Source of the DNA: Salinicoccus albus DSM 19776
Lineage (GTDB): Bacteria; Bacillota; Bacilli; Staphylococcales; Salinicoccaceae
Assembly (NCBI RefSeq): GCF_000385175.1
Contig: NZ_ARQJ01000026.1
Span: forward strand, 92,514 to 156,513
Direction: 5' to 3'
DNA: 64,000 bases
The first letter of the stretch is position 1. Every line of letters starts with the position of its first letter. Under the pieces are notes generated by a model. The model worked only from the letters and a program-made list of their open reading frames with translations, ran no database searches and was not told the origin of the DNA. Shown one piece after another: positions 27,372 through 37,500 of the stretch. The position numbers and the translations under genes are program-made.

Positions 27372-28871
27372 TTATTCTATTGCTGCCATCGAATGAATGT
27401 ATTCTGCAGCAGAAATACCGGCAGTCCTGCCAAATACTGAACCTGACATTAAACCGGAACCGCCCGGATAGTTATGATAGAACAACTCCCCGACCATTTC
27501 ACCGGCCACATATAGACCTTTTACAGCTTCTCCAGAAGTGTCCAGGGCTTCTGCACGATTGTTGGATTTTATCGCCCCGAATGTAAACGTGATGCCGCAT
27601 GTGACCGGATAGGCATAAAAAGGCGCCTCATCGAATTTCAATGCCCAGTTTGTTTTTTCCGGAGACACACCTTTAGTGGACTTCCCATCCTTAATACTCG
27701 GATTATATTCTCCATCTTGGACAGCATGATTATAGTTTTCAATAGTTTCTAAAAAGTTGGATTTATCAACTTCCATTTTCACTGCCAGTTCATCTAAAGA
27801 ATCTGCCTTGATGACTGTTGCTTCCTCCAGTTCATATTCTTTGCGGAGCATTGGACGGACTTTACTGTCATATAATTGAAAAGCTTTGTGGTTCGTCTGT
27901 TTCAAGGTTTCTTTGCCGTATTTTGCGTAGGTATAATTGCGGAAATCCGCTCCCTCATCCACGAATCTCCGGCCTTCCTGATTGACAATTAAACCGACCG
28001 GATAAGACGATTTCTTATATATATCACCGGGTTTGCTGTAATCTCCGACTTTTGGCGCATTAAAATCGGTCGTATGTGCATGACATCCATCATATTGTCC
28101 CGCCTGAGCAGCACCGGCTTCTGCTGCCATCCGGATGCCGTCACCTGTGTTATACTCACTGCCTCTGACAATCGCATTTTCCCATTCATCCCCCAGATGT
28201 TTCATCCGTTTTTCCTTATTTGCCTCAAAACCACCGCAGGCAAGAATTACTGATTTACATTTCACCAGTGTTTCTTGGTCATCTTTGTTAACAATAATTC
28301 CCGTTATCCTGTCATCTGTCTGTTCCAGTCTGACTCCGGGCGCTTCATACCATATTTCCACACCCTTTTCTTCCGCTTTAGCAAATAAAGCTTCTACCAG
28401 ACCAATCCCTTTTCGCTCCGTCTTGACGGGGAGGCCGCCCCAGAAAATCTTTTTGCCCTCTTTTTCAAAATACTGATTCTCATTCATCACAAAGGATACA
28501 CCCTGTTTTTTCATCCATTGTATTGTGTCGCAGGAATTAGAAATCAAATGCTCAGCTAACTCGGGATTACTTTTCCCTTGCGTCACTTTCATCAGATCAT
28601 TATGGAAATGTGCATGCTTATATTCAGGCACCTCTATACTCCTGGCATCCTCTGCATTAAAGCCGTCGACCACATTTTTTATCCCTTCAATATCATTATA
28701 GGCAAATCGGATCGCCCCGTCGGTAAAAAACGAATTGCCCCCGCGTTTTGACTTCGGCCCCTTTTCAAGCATCAAAACCCCTGCACCCTGTTCGCTGGCC
28801 GAAATGGCTGCGCTGAGTGCGGCATTTCCTGTCCCTGCTATTACTACGTCAAATTGAGATTTAGTTGTCAT
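27372..28871 (-). CDS. tcuA: FAD-dependent tricarballylate dehydrogenase-like flavoprotein
   Basis: 499 aa from ATG 28871 (GGAGGG 6 bases upstream; an in-frame TTG 3 bases earlier is less well placed). FAD site GTGNAALSAAISASEQG, EKGPKSKRGGNS, and late motifs FTFGAIKSNNRAEALD, GLYVAGEMVGELFYHNYPGG and SGLMSGSVFGR of the fumarate reductase/succinate dehydrogenase flavoprotein family. Length and wording fit TcuA, which oxidises tricarballylate to cis-aconitate; 3-ketosteroid or fumarate activity cannot be excluded. Its start shares one base with the methyltransferase stop (TGATG). The usual partner TcuB is absent. Confidence 0.75.
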   Translation of the reverse strand: MTTKSQFDVVIAGTGNAALSAAISASEQGAGVLMLEKGPKSKRGGNSFFTDGAIRFAYNDIEGIKNVVDGFNAEDARSIEVPEYKHAHFHNDLMKVTQGKSNPELAEHLISNSCDTIQWMKKQGVSFVMNENQYFEKEGKKIFWGGLPVKTERKGIGLVEALFAKAEEKGVEIWYEAPGVRLEQTDDRITGIIVNKDDQETLVKCKSVILACGGFEANKEKRMKHLGDEWENAIVRGSEYNTGDGIRMAAEAGAAQAGQYDGCHAHTTDFNAPKVGDYSKPGDIYKKSSYPVGLIVNQEGRRFVDEGADFRNYTYAKYGKETLKQTNHKAFQLYDSKVRPMLRKEYELEEATVIKADSLDELAVKMEVDKSNFLETIENYNHAVQDGEYNPSIKDGKSTKGVSPEKTNWALKFDEAPFYAYPVTCGITFTFGAIKSNNRAEALDTSGEAVKGLYVAGEMVGELFYHNYPGGSGLMSGSVFGRTAGISAAEYIHSMAAIE

Positions 28872-29656
28872 CAAATACCCTCCCGATTACATTTAACACA
28901 GCTTAATAATAAAGCTTCTCCCTGGAATGATTTAATTCTATCGTTCTCGGATTGAATCTGGAATTTCTGTTTGATCTTTTCTGCAGCGTCAGTCAACAAA
29001 TGATTCAAATTATTTTTCTCTGCAACTGATAAATGCATTCGATCGCACCAGTCCTCAAATTCAAATCGTTTATCAAAACGGTGTAATTCCTGAATATCAA
29101 ACCCGTTTAGTTCCAGCATACGCAGCCATTCTGTCTTCTTCCATGCCCGAAAATGACTGTAATCTCTCATTCTCTCCACCTTGTTATAAAAATGGTCCAA
29201 TTCATCGTCTTCAGGTGCAACATTATCATCCAATAGGAAACGACCGCCAGGTTTCAGGACACGATACACTTCTTGTACAAAATCTTCAATGTTAGAGAAA
29301 TGATGTGGTGCAATCCGGCAGGTGACAATATCAAAAGATTCCTCTTGAAAAGGCATTCTTTCAGCATCACCTTCAACAAACTCCACATTGGAGCGTGCGT
29401 TTTCTTTTATAAATTTTTCAGCAGAACGTAACATTTCCGGAGTTAGATCCATCGCTGTCACCTTATGAACAAGCGGGGAGATGGCGTTGGCTGTATGTCC
29501 GCTGCCTGTGGCTGCGTCGAGAACGCTTTCTGTTCCCTTTGTGGCTGCCATATCCATCAGTGTATCCAAATCTCCTCCATGGCGGTGTATTTCACTGTTA
29601 ACATAATATTCAGCGCTTTGACCAAATTGGTTTTTTATCTTTTGTTTGTTGTTCAT
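28871..29656 (-). CDS. SAM-dependent class I methyltransferase (UbiE/MenG-like fold)
   Basis: 261 aa from ATG 29656 behind AAGGGATGG; a longer frame upstream has no ribosome site. SAM-binding motif I is VLDAATGSGHTANAI, then TAMDLTPEML, VEGDAERMPFQEESFDIVTC and RVLKPGGRFLLDDN. The R-I-A-P-H-H-F segment is common in Methyltransf_11 members. Substrate is unknown. It is coupled to tcuA by a one-base stop/start overlap, so the two products may work together. It is divergent from an HxlR regulator. Confidence 0.82.
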   Translation of the reverse strand: MNNKQKIKNQFGQSAEYYVNSEIHRHGGDLDTLMDMAATKGTESVLDAATGSGHTANAISPLVHKVTAMDLTPEMLRSAEKFIKENARSNVEFVEGDAERMPFQEESFDIVTCRIAPHHFSNIEDFVQEVYRVLKPGGRFLLDDNVAPEDDELDHFYNKVERMRDYSHFRAWKKTEWLRMLELNGFDIQELHRFDKRFEFEDWCDRMHLSVAEKNNLNHLLTDAAEKIKQKFQIQSENDRIKSFQGEALLLSCVKCNREGI

Positions 29657-29844
29657 GCATTCTCCATCCCTTTCTTTATTCGATTGCAAATTTAACTGAA
29701 TTTTCAAATACTCATTCTTACCATTTACTTTATCACAAGTTTTAAAATAACTAAAATCTATCATTATTATAATATTATATAAGTTATTCTTATTTTATCT
29801 GAATAATTATCTTCAAATAATTTTTATGAGACAATATATTTAAT

Positions 29845-29874
29845 TTGTAAATTTCCTGCAGGGGGGTATATAAT
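29845..29874 (+). promoter_or_regulatory. Promoter of the HxlR gene
   Basis: -35 TTGTAA (29845-29850), 18-base spacer, perfect -10 TATAAT (29869-29874). Confidence 0.7.
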
Positions 29875-29893
29875 ACTCGTAGGGAGTGATTAC

Positions 29894-30226
29894 ATGGATT
29901 ATTCAATCTGTCCAAAATTTGAAAATGCCATGGGAATTCTCGGCCAGAGATGGACTGGTCTGATCCTCTATCAGCTGATGGATGGACCGCAACGTTTCTG
30001 TAACCTCGAATCGTCCATGGGAGTAAGTGGCCGTGTGCTTTCTGAAAGACTGAAGACGCTTGAACATGAAGGAATCGTTAAAAGGGAAGTTTTTCCGGAA
30101 ACTCCGGTAAGAATAGAATATATGCTTACTGAAAAAGGCGAAGCTTTAAGACCGTTTATGAATGAACTGCAAAAATGGGCTGAAAATTATTGTCAGCCTG
30201 CTGAGAAGAAACTGCAAAAATCCTGA
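29894..30226 (+). CDS. HxlR-family winged-helix regulator
   Basis: 110 aa, behind GGGAGTG. HxlR signatures: Cys in the N-terminal SICPKFENAM, GILGQRWTGLILYQLMDGPQ, RFCNLESSMGVSGRVLSERLK and the wing VRIEYMLTEKGEAL. HxlR proteins often respond to oxidation or aldehydes through the N-terminal cysteine. It is divergent from the methyltransferase-tcuA unit across 237 AT-rich bases, so it is a candidate regulator of that unit. Confidence 0.88.
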   Translation: MDYSICPKFENAMGILGQRWTGLILYQLMDGPQRFCNLESSMGVSGRVLSERLKTLEHEGIVKREVFPETPVRIEYMLTEKGEALRPFMNELQKWAENYCQPAEKKLQKS

Positions 30227-30234
30227 TGTAAAAA

Positions 30235-30267
30235 ACAGCGGATCAAGTATTGATCCGCTGTTTTTTT
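30235..30267. terminator. Bidirectional terminator between hxlR-type gene and MFS gene
   Basis: Perfect 12-bp stem (30235-30246 with 30250-30261) with GTA loop; T-runs on both strands. Confidence 0.88.
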
Positions 30268-30270
30268 ACT

Positions 30271-31437
30271 TTATACCCTGTTGGATTCATATCTGCCATA
30301 GACGAGGAAATAGATGACACCGCCTATGGTGACAAGGATGAACATTGAACTGTACAGACCACTGTAACCGAGCAGCGGCACGAGTGTCCCCAATACATAG
30401 GAACCGACACCGAGGCCGAAATCGAGTGAGATGAAATATGTCGATGTTGCAAGCCCGACGTTTTTTGCGTCTGCAAGTTTGATGCATAGTGCCTGGGATA
30501 TGGACTGGAAGTTCCCATATCCAAACCCGATTAACACGCCTGAAAGCAGCAGCATGAACCCTGTACTTGTCAGTCCCAGCATAAGATAACCGATAGCAAG
30601 TACGATGAACGCCGGATACATGACGACATTCGCACCTTTCTGGTCCATGATCCGTCCGGTAATGGGGCGGCTCAGCAATATGACGATGGCATATACAAGG
30701 AAGAAGTATGATGACGCCTCAACCAGATTCTGTGCTTCAGAAAACAATGTCATAAATGACAGCACTGTTGAATAGGCCATACATATAATGAGTACGACCA
30801 GACCAATAGGCATGGCTTTTTTATCGATCCATTCAAATTTTGGCTTTGGCTCCTTTTCAAGATCGACAGTTTCATTATCCGTTTTAACGAATAAAGTGAG
30901 CACCCCTCCCATCGATACGAGGATGAAAACGATTAAAAAGAGTATCTGATATTCGATATACTGCAAAAGAAAGAACCCCATAAACGGACCAAGTGCGGTT
31001 GCAATAACGAAACTCAGACTGAAATAACTGATCCCTTCGCCCCTTCTTGCCTGTGGCAGTGAAAGTGCCGCGATTGTCCCGACTGCAGTTGTAGCGACCC
31101 CGTTTGAGAGACCATTAAAAAAACGGACGATCAGCAGCAGCGCCAGATTGTCGGCCACAAAGTACAGACCGTATGTAACGATGAACATCACAGTACCGAT
31201 ATACATGATTTTTCTGGCACCGATCAGATTCAGCTGATGCCCTGTCAGCACTCTTCCTGCCAATGAACCGACGATGAAAATGCCGGAAACGAGCCCGGCC
31301 AGACTGGTGGAAATCCCGAATGCTTCGACTGCATAACCACTGATCGTTACCATCAGCAGAAACATTGCCAGCATGATTAAGAAATTAAAGATAAAAACGA
31401 AGATAAAATCTTTCGTCCACAGACGTTCTTTTGCCAT
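30271..31437 (-). CDS. Major facilitator superfamily exporter-like transporter
   Basis: 388 aa from ATG 31437 (TGGGGAATG upstream; a start 18 codons earlier would fall inside the inverted repeat). Twelve predicted helices; the loop-2 motif is G-S-L-A-G-R-V-L-T-G, with a second copy L-S-R-P-I-T-G-R-I-M-D-Q-K-G. The shape resembles drug/metabolite:H+ antiporters of the YwoG/YttB type. Substrate is unknown. A perfect 16-bp inverted repeat just upstream suggests a dedicated regulator. Confidence 0.8.
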   Translation of the reverse strand: MAKERLWTKDFIFVFIFNFLIMLAMFLLMVTISGYAVEAFGISTSLAGLVSGIFIVGSLAGRVLTGHQLNLIGARKIMYIGTVMFIVTYGLYFVADNLALLLIVRFFNGLSNGVATTAVGTIAALSLPQARRGEGISYFSLSFVIATALGPFMGFFLLQYIEYQILFLIVFILVSMGGVLTLFVKTDNETVDLEKEPKPKFEWIDKKAMPIGLVVLIICMAYSTVLSFMTLFSEAQNLVEASSYFFLVYAIVILLSRPITGRIMDQKGANVVMYPAFIVLAIGYLMLGLTSTGFMLLLSGVLIGFGYGNFQSISQALCIKLADAKNVGLATSTYFISLDFGLGVGSYVLGTLVPLLGYSGLYSSMFILVTIGGVIYFLVYGRYESNRV

Positions 31438-31460
31438 CCAATCATTCCCCAGACTATAAA

Positions 31461-31498
31461 ATATGATATGATTCACACCTACGTGAATCATATCATAT
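31461..31498. promoter_or_regulatory. Perfect 16-bp inverted repeat upstream of the MFS gene
   Basis: Arms 31461-31476 and 31483-31498 are exact reverse complements with a 6-base loop; the core is TGATTCAC...GTGAATCA. There is no T-run, so it is more like a repressor operator than a terminator. Confidence 0.7.
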
Positions 31499-31550
31499 CA
31501 CGCTTTTTATCTCCCGAAAATTTTAGAGATCCCCCCTGTCTGACGCCAGT

Positions 31551-32975
31551 CTAAGCCCACCATACCCAATATAGATATGCGGCAAGAATGGATACAATGA
31601 AGAATGTGAAACTTGAAAAGACTGCCATAGTATAATGGTCCTTTTTAGTCAGCACCCCTTCCTTGAATGTAAAATATAATGTAGGAGAATGAATCGGAAG
31701 AATATTTGTACCGCCGATCATCATGATGACGATAAATGCCAGGACAAGTGCCGGCACCCCCGTCATATCCGCATATGAAATCATGACGGGGAAAATTACG
31801 ATCACCGCAGATGTCGGTACGATGAAAATCATTCTGAATAAAAATACGGTGAACGTAACAATTATGATGTTAACCAGAGTATTTGCATTTTCAGGAATAA
31901 TCCGGATCAGCTGCTCGGCGATTACCTGAGCAGTACCATTCTGATCCATAATTATACCCACAGACAAAGCGGCCCCTATCATCAGGAAATTTTCCCAGTT
32001 AAACGCTCGGATATCATCGTTGGTAATCAGGCTGATACCCGGTATCGAGTAAAGTACGAGCAGAATCATTGGAGGTAAAAGCACCGGCACCCTTTCAGGG
32101 TCTGTAAAAACCCATGCAGATACCATGAGGCCAAATGTAATGATCACAAACCAAAACGTTTTCGTCGGCTGATATTCATGATAATCATTCTGTACTGCCC
32201 GGGCGGAATCACCAAAATCCGCCTCGTTTTCTGATGGATATGAAAATTTCAAATAGTACCAGGAAAATATACTCGTAATGATCAGGGCACACCACAGCGG
32301 CGGTGCGATGATTAGGAACCATTCCAGCCAGCCCAGGTTCGCCACACCGTAATCATTTAACAACTGGGCTGCCAGCACCGGATAGCCCCCGCCTGTATAG
32401 ACGATCATGGTACTGTTCTGATTGACGAAACCCACGACGTACATGGCGTATTTCTTGAACATGCTTTGCTCAGGGAGGGCAAAGGCATCATTCAGACTGT
32501 CCACAAAAGGGAGTACTGTTTTCAGTCTGGCAAACGCAGAAGGCATAAGTACAGGCAGTATTGACACTAACACCGGAAGTATCAAAATGATTTTCTTAGG
32601 GCTGATATTTTTCAACTTTAACAGTTTGCCGGATATCAGCTTGTCCGCATTCGTTTTAACGATCACTCCGCTCAATAAGGAAAGGATCAGTATGAAGTAG
32701 AGGGCAGAAGAAAGGAACCCGGCCATTGCATCCTCCACCGAGTCTGTCAGATTCAATATTATGATCATCAGGAGTAAAAGTATGCCTGCAGCCCCCGCGG
32801 GTATTTTTGAGAATGTCCAAAGATATATGGCAATGAGAAGCAGCAGCACTGTGCGTTCCTGCTCCGGATTAAACGCCTGAAGGACGGTTTCTGGAGCAAT
32901 GACCGCAAAAAGTATGATGCCAATAATTATAAGCAGGTGCATTGAAAAATTTATATATCTGCTTTTAAAGCCCAT
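31551..32975 (-). CDS. SLC13/ArsB-NhaD superfamily anion transporter
   Basis: 474 aa from ATG 32975 (GGGTGA 5 bases upstream); an in-frame GTG nine bases earlier is possible. About eleven to twelve membrane helices, with the paired family loops at FVNQNSTMIVYTGGGYP and, in the second half, IVPTSAVIVIFPVM and IGGTNILPIHSPTLYF. The conserved S-N-T/S-A-T motifs of true DASS carboxylate carriers are only partly kept, so the substrate (di/tricarboxylate or sulfate-like anion) is open. No enzyme gene is coupled to it. Confidence 0.7.
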   Translation of the reverse strand: MGFKSRYINFSMHLLIIIGIILFAVIAPETVLQAFNPEQERTVLLLLIAIYLWTFSKIPAGAAGILLLLMIIILNLTDSVEDAMAGFLSSALYFILILSLLSGVIVKTNADKLISGKLLKLKNISPKKIILILPVLVSILPVLMPSAFARLKTVLPFVDSLNDAFALPEQSMFKKYAMYVVGFVNQNSTMIVYTGGGYPVLAAQLLNDYGVANLGWLEWFLIIAPPLWCALIITSIFSWYYLKFSYPSENEADFGDSARAVQNDYHEYQPTKTFWFVIITFGLMVSAWVFTDPERVPVLLPPMILLVLYSIPGISLITNDDIRAFNWENFLMIGAALSVGIIMDQNGTAQVIAEQLIRIIPENANTLVNIIIVTFTVFLFRMIFIVPTSAVIVIFPVMISYADMTGVPALVLAFIVIMMIGGTNILPIHSPTLYFTFKEGVLTKKDHYTMAVFSSFTFFIVSILAAYLYWVWWA

Positions 32976-33057
32976 CTCTATCACCCGTTCTGTGTCAACG
33001 CGCGCAATTTTTTACGTTATATCCATATTACCATACCTCTCATGATGGACATAGGAT

Positions 33058-33090
33058 CAAAAACAAACGGGGAACCGCTGTGATCCCCCG
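33058..33090 (-). terminator. Terminator after gltD
   Basis: 7-bp G/C-rich stem (33068-33074 with 33084-33090) followed on the - strand by TTTGTTTTT. Confidence 0.75.
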
Positions 33091-33104
33091 CTTCTTTGAA
33101 TTTA

Positions 33105-34574
33105 TCAGGAACTTTTATAAAACATCTTGTTCTGTACTGCAAATTTGTGCGCTGCTTTAGCGACCCCGCGGCCTTCTTTGATCGCCCAGACCACAAGGCT
33201 CTGTCCGCGTCTCGAATCACCTGCTGCGAATACTTTTTGACGGCTGGTCCTGTAGTCATCTTCTGCAGCAGCTATCTTATTGTTATCCATCTGAAGCCCG
33301 AATGCTTTTGGCAGTTCACTCTCCACACCTTCAAAGCCAATTGAAAGGAGGACGAGATCCGCTTTAAAATACCTTTCCTGATCTTCAACGCTCAGCCCAT
33401 TCAGTGATTCTTCCCCCAATACCTGGGTGTTCAATCCTTTTAAGTCACCGAGGAAATCTACATCATACCCCATTGTCTGAACCCCATAGGTTCTTGGTTC
33501 CACACCAAATTTCTTTTCATATTCAGCATGGGCATAATCGAGTTTGAACTCTTTCTTTTCAAGCGGCCAGAACGGATTGCCTTTTACTGCATCAGGCAGC
33601 CTGTCATACTTGTTGAACTGGAATACAGACTTACAGTCTTCCCTGAGTGCCATTGCAACACAATCAGCTCCGGTATCTCCGCCGCCGATGACGACGACCT
33701 GTTTATCCTTTGCAGAAATGGATGGCGCATCAATTTCATCGAACTGATACTTTATCTGCTCGGTCAAATAATCCATTGCGAATTGGATATCACGGCTCTG
33801 GCGGCCTTCCAGCTTCAAGTCACGCTGTTTCCTTGCACCAGTCGCCACGATGACAGCATCATATTTTTCATCCAAAGCTTCATATGTCAGATCCACACCG
33901 GCATTGATACCGCAATGGAAGCGGACCCCGGCATCTTCCATCAGAGACACTCTGCGTTCCACGACTTCTTTATCCAGCTTCATGTTCGGAATACCGTAAC
34001 GCAGCAAGCCGCCCGGCTTCATATCACGTTCGTATACATCGACTTTATGGCCCCAGGCATTCATCTCATCAGCTGCTGTCAGACCGGCCGGACCGCTGCC
34101 GATAATCGCAATACGTGTACCGAGACGATGGTTCGGTGTCCTTGGCTTCACCCAGTCCTCCTTATATGCCTCATCGATGATCGTGCGCTCAATGCCTTTG
34201 ATAGCTACCGGATCGCTGTTGATCGATAACACACAGGAGGACTCACAGGGTGCGGGACAGACCGCGCCTGTAAACTCGGGAAAGTTGTTTGTTTCAGCCA
34301 GACGCTCAAACGCTTCTTTAAACTGACCTTTGGAGACAAGATCATTCCATTCAGGAATATAGTTACCGATCGGGCACCCGACGGTTTCTTTGCCGACACC
34401 GGTGCCTGTCTGGCAAAACGGTGTGCCACAATCCATACAACGCGCACCCTGTTCGCTGGCATCATCATTACAGAAACGATGCTGGAATGCGTCATAGTTT
34501 TCAATTCTGGATTCCAGATCCTCTTCACTTTGTTTTTTACGGTCATATTTCAGAAAACCTTTGAATTCTCCCAT
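33105..34574 (-). CDS. gltD: Glutamate synthase (NADPH) small subunit
   Basis: 489 aa, full length. N-terminal iron-sulfur Cys clusters CMDCGTPFCQ and CPAPCESSC, FAD-binding IIGSGPAGLTAADEM, a second nucleotide-binding VVIGGGDTGADCVA for NADPH, and the C-terminal F-A-A-G-D-S-R-R-G-Q-S-L-V-V-W. It passes electrons from NADPH to the large subunit for glutamate formation from glutamine and 2-oxoglutarate. It lies 16 bases after gltB and ends at a terminator. Confidence 0.95.
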   Translation of the reverse strand: MGEFKGFLKYDRKKQSEEDLESRIENYDAFQHRFCNDDASEQGARCMDCGTPFCQTGTGVGKETVGCPIGNYIPEWNDLVSKGQFKEAFERLAETNNFPEFTGAVCPAPCESSCVLSINSDPVAIKGIERTIIDEAYKEDWVKPRTPNHRLGTRIAIIGSGPAGLTAADEMNAWGHKVDVYERDMKPGGLLRYGIPNMKLDKEVVERRVSLMEDAGVRFHCGINAGVDLTYEALDEKYDAVIVATGARKQRDLKLEGRQSRDIQFAMDYLTEQIKYQFDEIDAPSISAKDKQVVVIGGGDTGADCVAMALREDCKSVFQFNKYDRLPDAVKGNPFWPLEKKEFKLDYAHAEYEKKFGVEPRTYGVQTMGYDVDFLGDLKGLNTQVLGEESLNGLSVEDQERYFKADLVLLSIGFEGVESELPKAFGLQMDNNKIAAAEDDYRTSRQKVFAAGDSRRGQSLVVWAIKEGRGVAKAAHKFAVQNKMFYKSS

Positions 34575-34590
34575 ATGGCAGTGCTCCTTT

Positions 34591-37500
34591 CTAGTAAATA
34601 TTCATCTTATCAAGCTCAGTTTCGTCGACAGTCATATCATTATAGAATGCTTTTAATTCCGCTTCTTCCCGCGTCTGACTGGCATTCAGACCATGATTGA
34701 TCCTCTGCTGCATCTTTCTGTATTCAGTCGGTATTACTTTGACGATTTCAAGTGCATCCGACTCCAATTTTTTAATTGTCGCACGTGCTTTACCACTGTC
34801 AGTGAAATAGGAATGGCCGTATAACAAATGTTTGACCTGTTCCAATTCCTCCTCATCCACAACTTTGCCCACTTCAATCATTTCGCTGTTCATGTTCACT
34901 TGATTCTCAATGAGCGATTTTTCATTGATGATATAAGCGATGCCTCCGCTCATACCTGCCGCAAAGTTTTTACCGATGTCCCCTAATACGACGACTCTCC
35001 CGCCTGTCATGTACTCAAGGCCATGATCTCCGATCCCTTCAACCACAACTTCTGCACCTGAGTTTCTGACGCCAAAACGCTCACCGGCGACGCCGTTGAT
35101 AAATACCTGGCCACTGATCGCCCCATAGAGACAGACGTTACCGACGATGATCTCATGACTGCGATTCACATTGGGAGACTGTACAATGACACGTCCGCCC
35201 GAGATCCCTTTACCGACATAATCATTCAAATCCCCTGTATGATGAAGGGTCAGACCCTGCGGGATAAACGCACCGAAACTCTGACCGCCATGCCCAAAAG
35301 TATTCACTTTATAGTGACCATGGTCCAGCATACTCATGCCATGTGTCTTTGTAATTCTGCTGCCCAGTCTCGTACCGATATTCCTGTGTCTGTTGGTTAT
35401 ATGATAGGCAGCTTCATGTCTTTCTCCCATTTCCACCTTTTCATTAAAGTCAGGCAATAGCGCCGATTCATCCAGAGACCATTCAAACGGGTGTTTCTGC
35501 CCCTGTTCTTTTTTCCTGTCCCCTTCAATCATTGTAAGAATCGGCGACAGATCAAGTTCACCCATCTGATGCTGGCTGACTTTCGCTTCATCCACTTCAA
35601 GATGTTCCACGGCGCCGACCAGTTCATCCATAGATTTCAAGCCGAGTTCCGCAAGTATTTCCCTGATGTCTTCCGCGATGAAATGCATGAAATTTACAAC
35701 GTGTTCGGCTTTGCCCTCATACAGTTTTCTGAGGTCCCCGTTCTGGGTAGCGATCCCCACCGGGCATGTATCTTTGTGACATGCACGCATCATGATACAT
35801 CCGAGCACCACGAGCGGTGCCGTGGCAAACGCAAACTCTTCAGCGCCAAGTGCACAGGCAACGGCGACATCTCTCCCCGTCATCAGCTTACCGTCAGTCT
35901 CAAGTGTCACTCTCGACCGTAAGCCATTCAACTGAAGTGTCTGATGGGCTTCGGTCAATCCAAGTTCAAACGGGAGCCCGGCATGCTGAATGCTTGTCAG
36001 CGGTGATGCACCGGTACCGCCGTCATACCCGCTGATGACAATCTTATCCGCATAGGCTTTGGCTACGCCGGCAGCAATTGTCCCAACACCTTCTTTAGCG
36101 ACCAGTTTCACCGAAATATTTGCATCCTTATTGGCATTTTTAAGGTCATGAATCAGCTGCGCCAGATCCTCGATCGAATAAATATCGTGATGCGGCGGCG
36201 GTGAAATCAGGCCGACTCCTGGTGTCGAGTTCCTAATTTCAGCCACCCATGGATAAACCTTCTGTCCCGGCAGCTGGCCGCCTTCCCCGGGCTTCGCCCC
36301 CTGTGCCACTTTGATCTGGATTTCTTTGGCACTGTTCAGATACTCGCTATGCACCCCAAACCTTCCGGAAGCGACCTGTTTGATGGCGCTGTTGTAGTTC
36401 GTTCCGTCTTCTTGAGGTGTGAAACGGTCAGGGTGTTCCCCGCCCTCGCCGCTGTTGCTTTTTCCACCAATCATATTCATGGCTTCAGCCAGTGTCTGGT
36501 GGGCTTCCTGAGATAATGAACCAAAGCTCATCGCACCGGTTTTAAACCGTTTGACGATGTGCTCTTTCGGTTCAACCTGATCGACGGGAATGGATCTCCG
36601 ATTTTTAAATTTAAGCAGATGCCTGATACTTGAATGATGACTTTCCTGCATATGGTTTTTATATTCATCATACGCTTGCGGGTCGTTCGTACGGCATGCC
36701 TGCTGCAGCAGTCTGATTGACTCGGGATTCACCACATGGTAGTCACCCTGGAGTCTCCACTGGAACCTGCTGCCCGATTCGAGATACTCAAGTCTCATGT
36801 CCTGCTGCCTCTTGTTGTTTGCATCTATATCTTCAAGCGATAATCCGCCGATTTTCGAAGTCGCCTGGCCGAAATACTTTTCCATCACGGATTTACCGAT
36901 CCCCACGGCTTCAAAAACCTGGGCCCCGTGATAGCTCTGGACCGTTGAAATGCCCATCTTGGCCATCACTTTGATCAGACCTTCGGTCAGCGCCTTATTA
37001 TAAGCGGATATTATTTTAGTATCCCCTTCGTGGAGTGCGACCAATGTTTCCTGGGCAATATACGGCATGACCGCATTTGCGCCGAAACCGACGAGTGTTG
37101 CCACATGATGAACTTCCCTGACTTCTGCTGTTTTGATGATGATGCTTGTCTGCATGCGTTTTTCATTTTCAATCAGCGCCTGGTGGACCGCACTGACAGC
37201 AAGCAGTGACGGTATCGTATAAAACGAATCATTCGAGGTGACCTTGTCGTCACTGAGTACGATGACGCCATACTCATCCGCTTTCCTGACCGCTTCTGCT
37301 GTAATCCTGTCCAGCGCTTTTTTCAATTCACCCTGATAGGTAATGTCCAGACCGGTAATATTCAATGCTTTGACGTCTTCACGTTCCAAAGTCCGGTGAT
37401 CGATGACCGGGCGCTCTAGCTGAACCCTTTTCAATGCAGTGAAATCCGGCTTGATCAGATGTCCTTCGCCGCCGAGATATACTGTTTCGCTCGTCACAAT

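Noticed and set aside
31461..31498. Terminator
   Set aside because: No T-run on either side, and it lies directly in front of a start codon.
33528..34229. A + strand gene of 233 codons
   Set aside because: Antisense shadow of gltD, which is unmistakable on the other strand.
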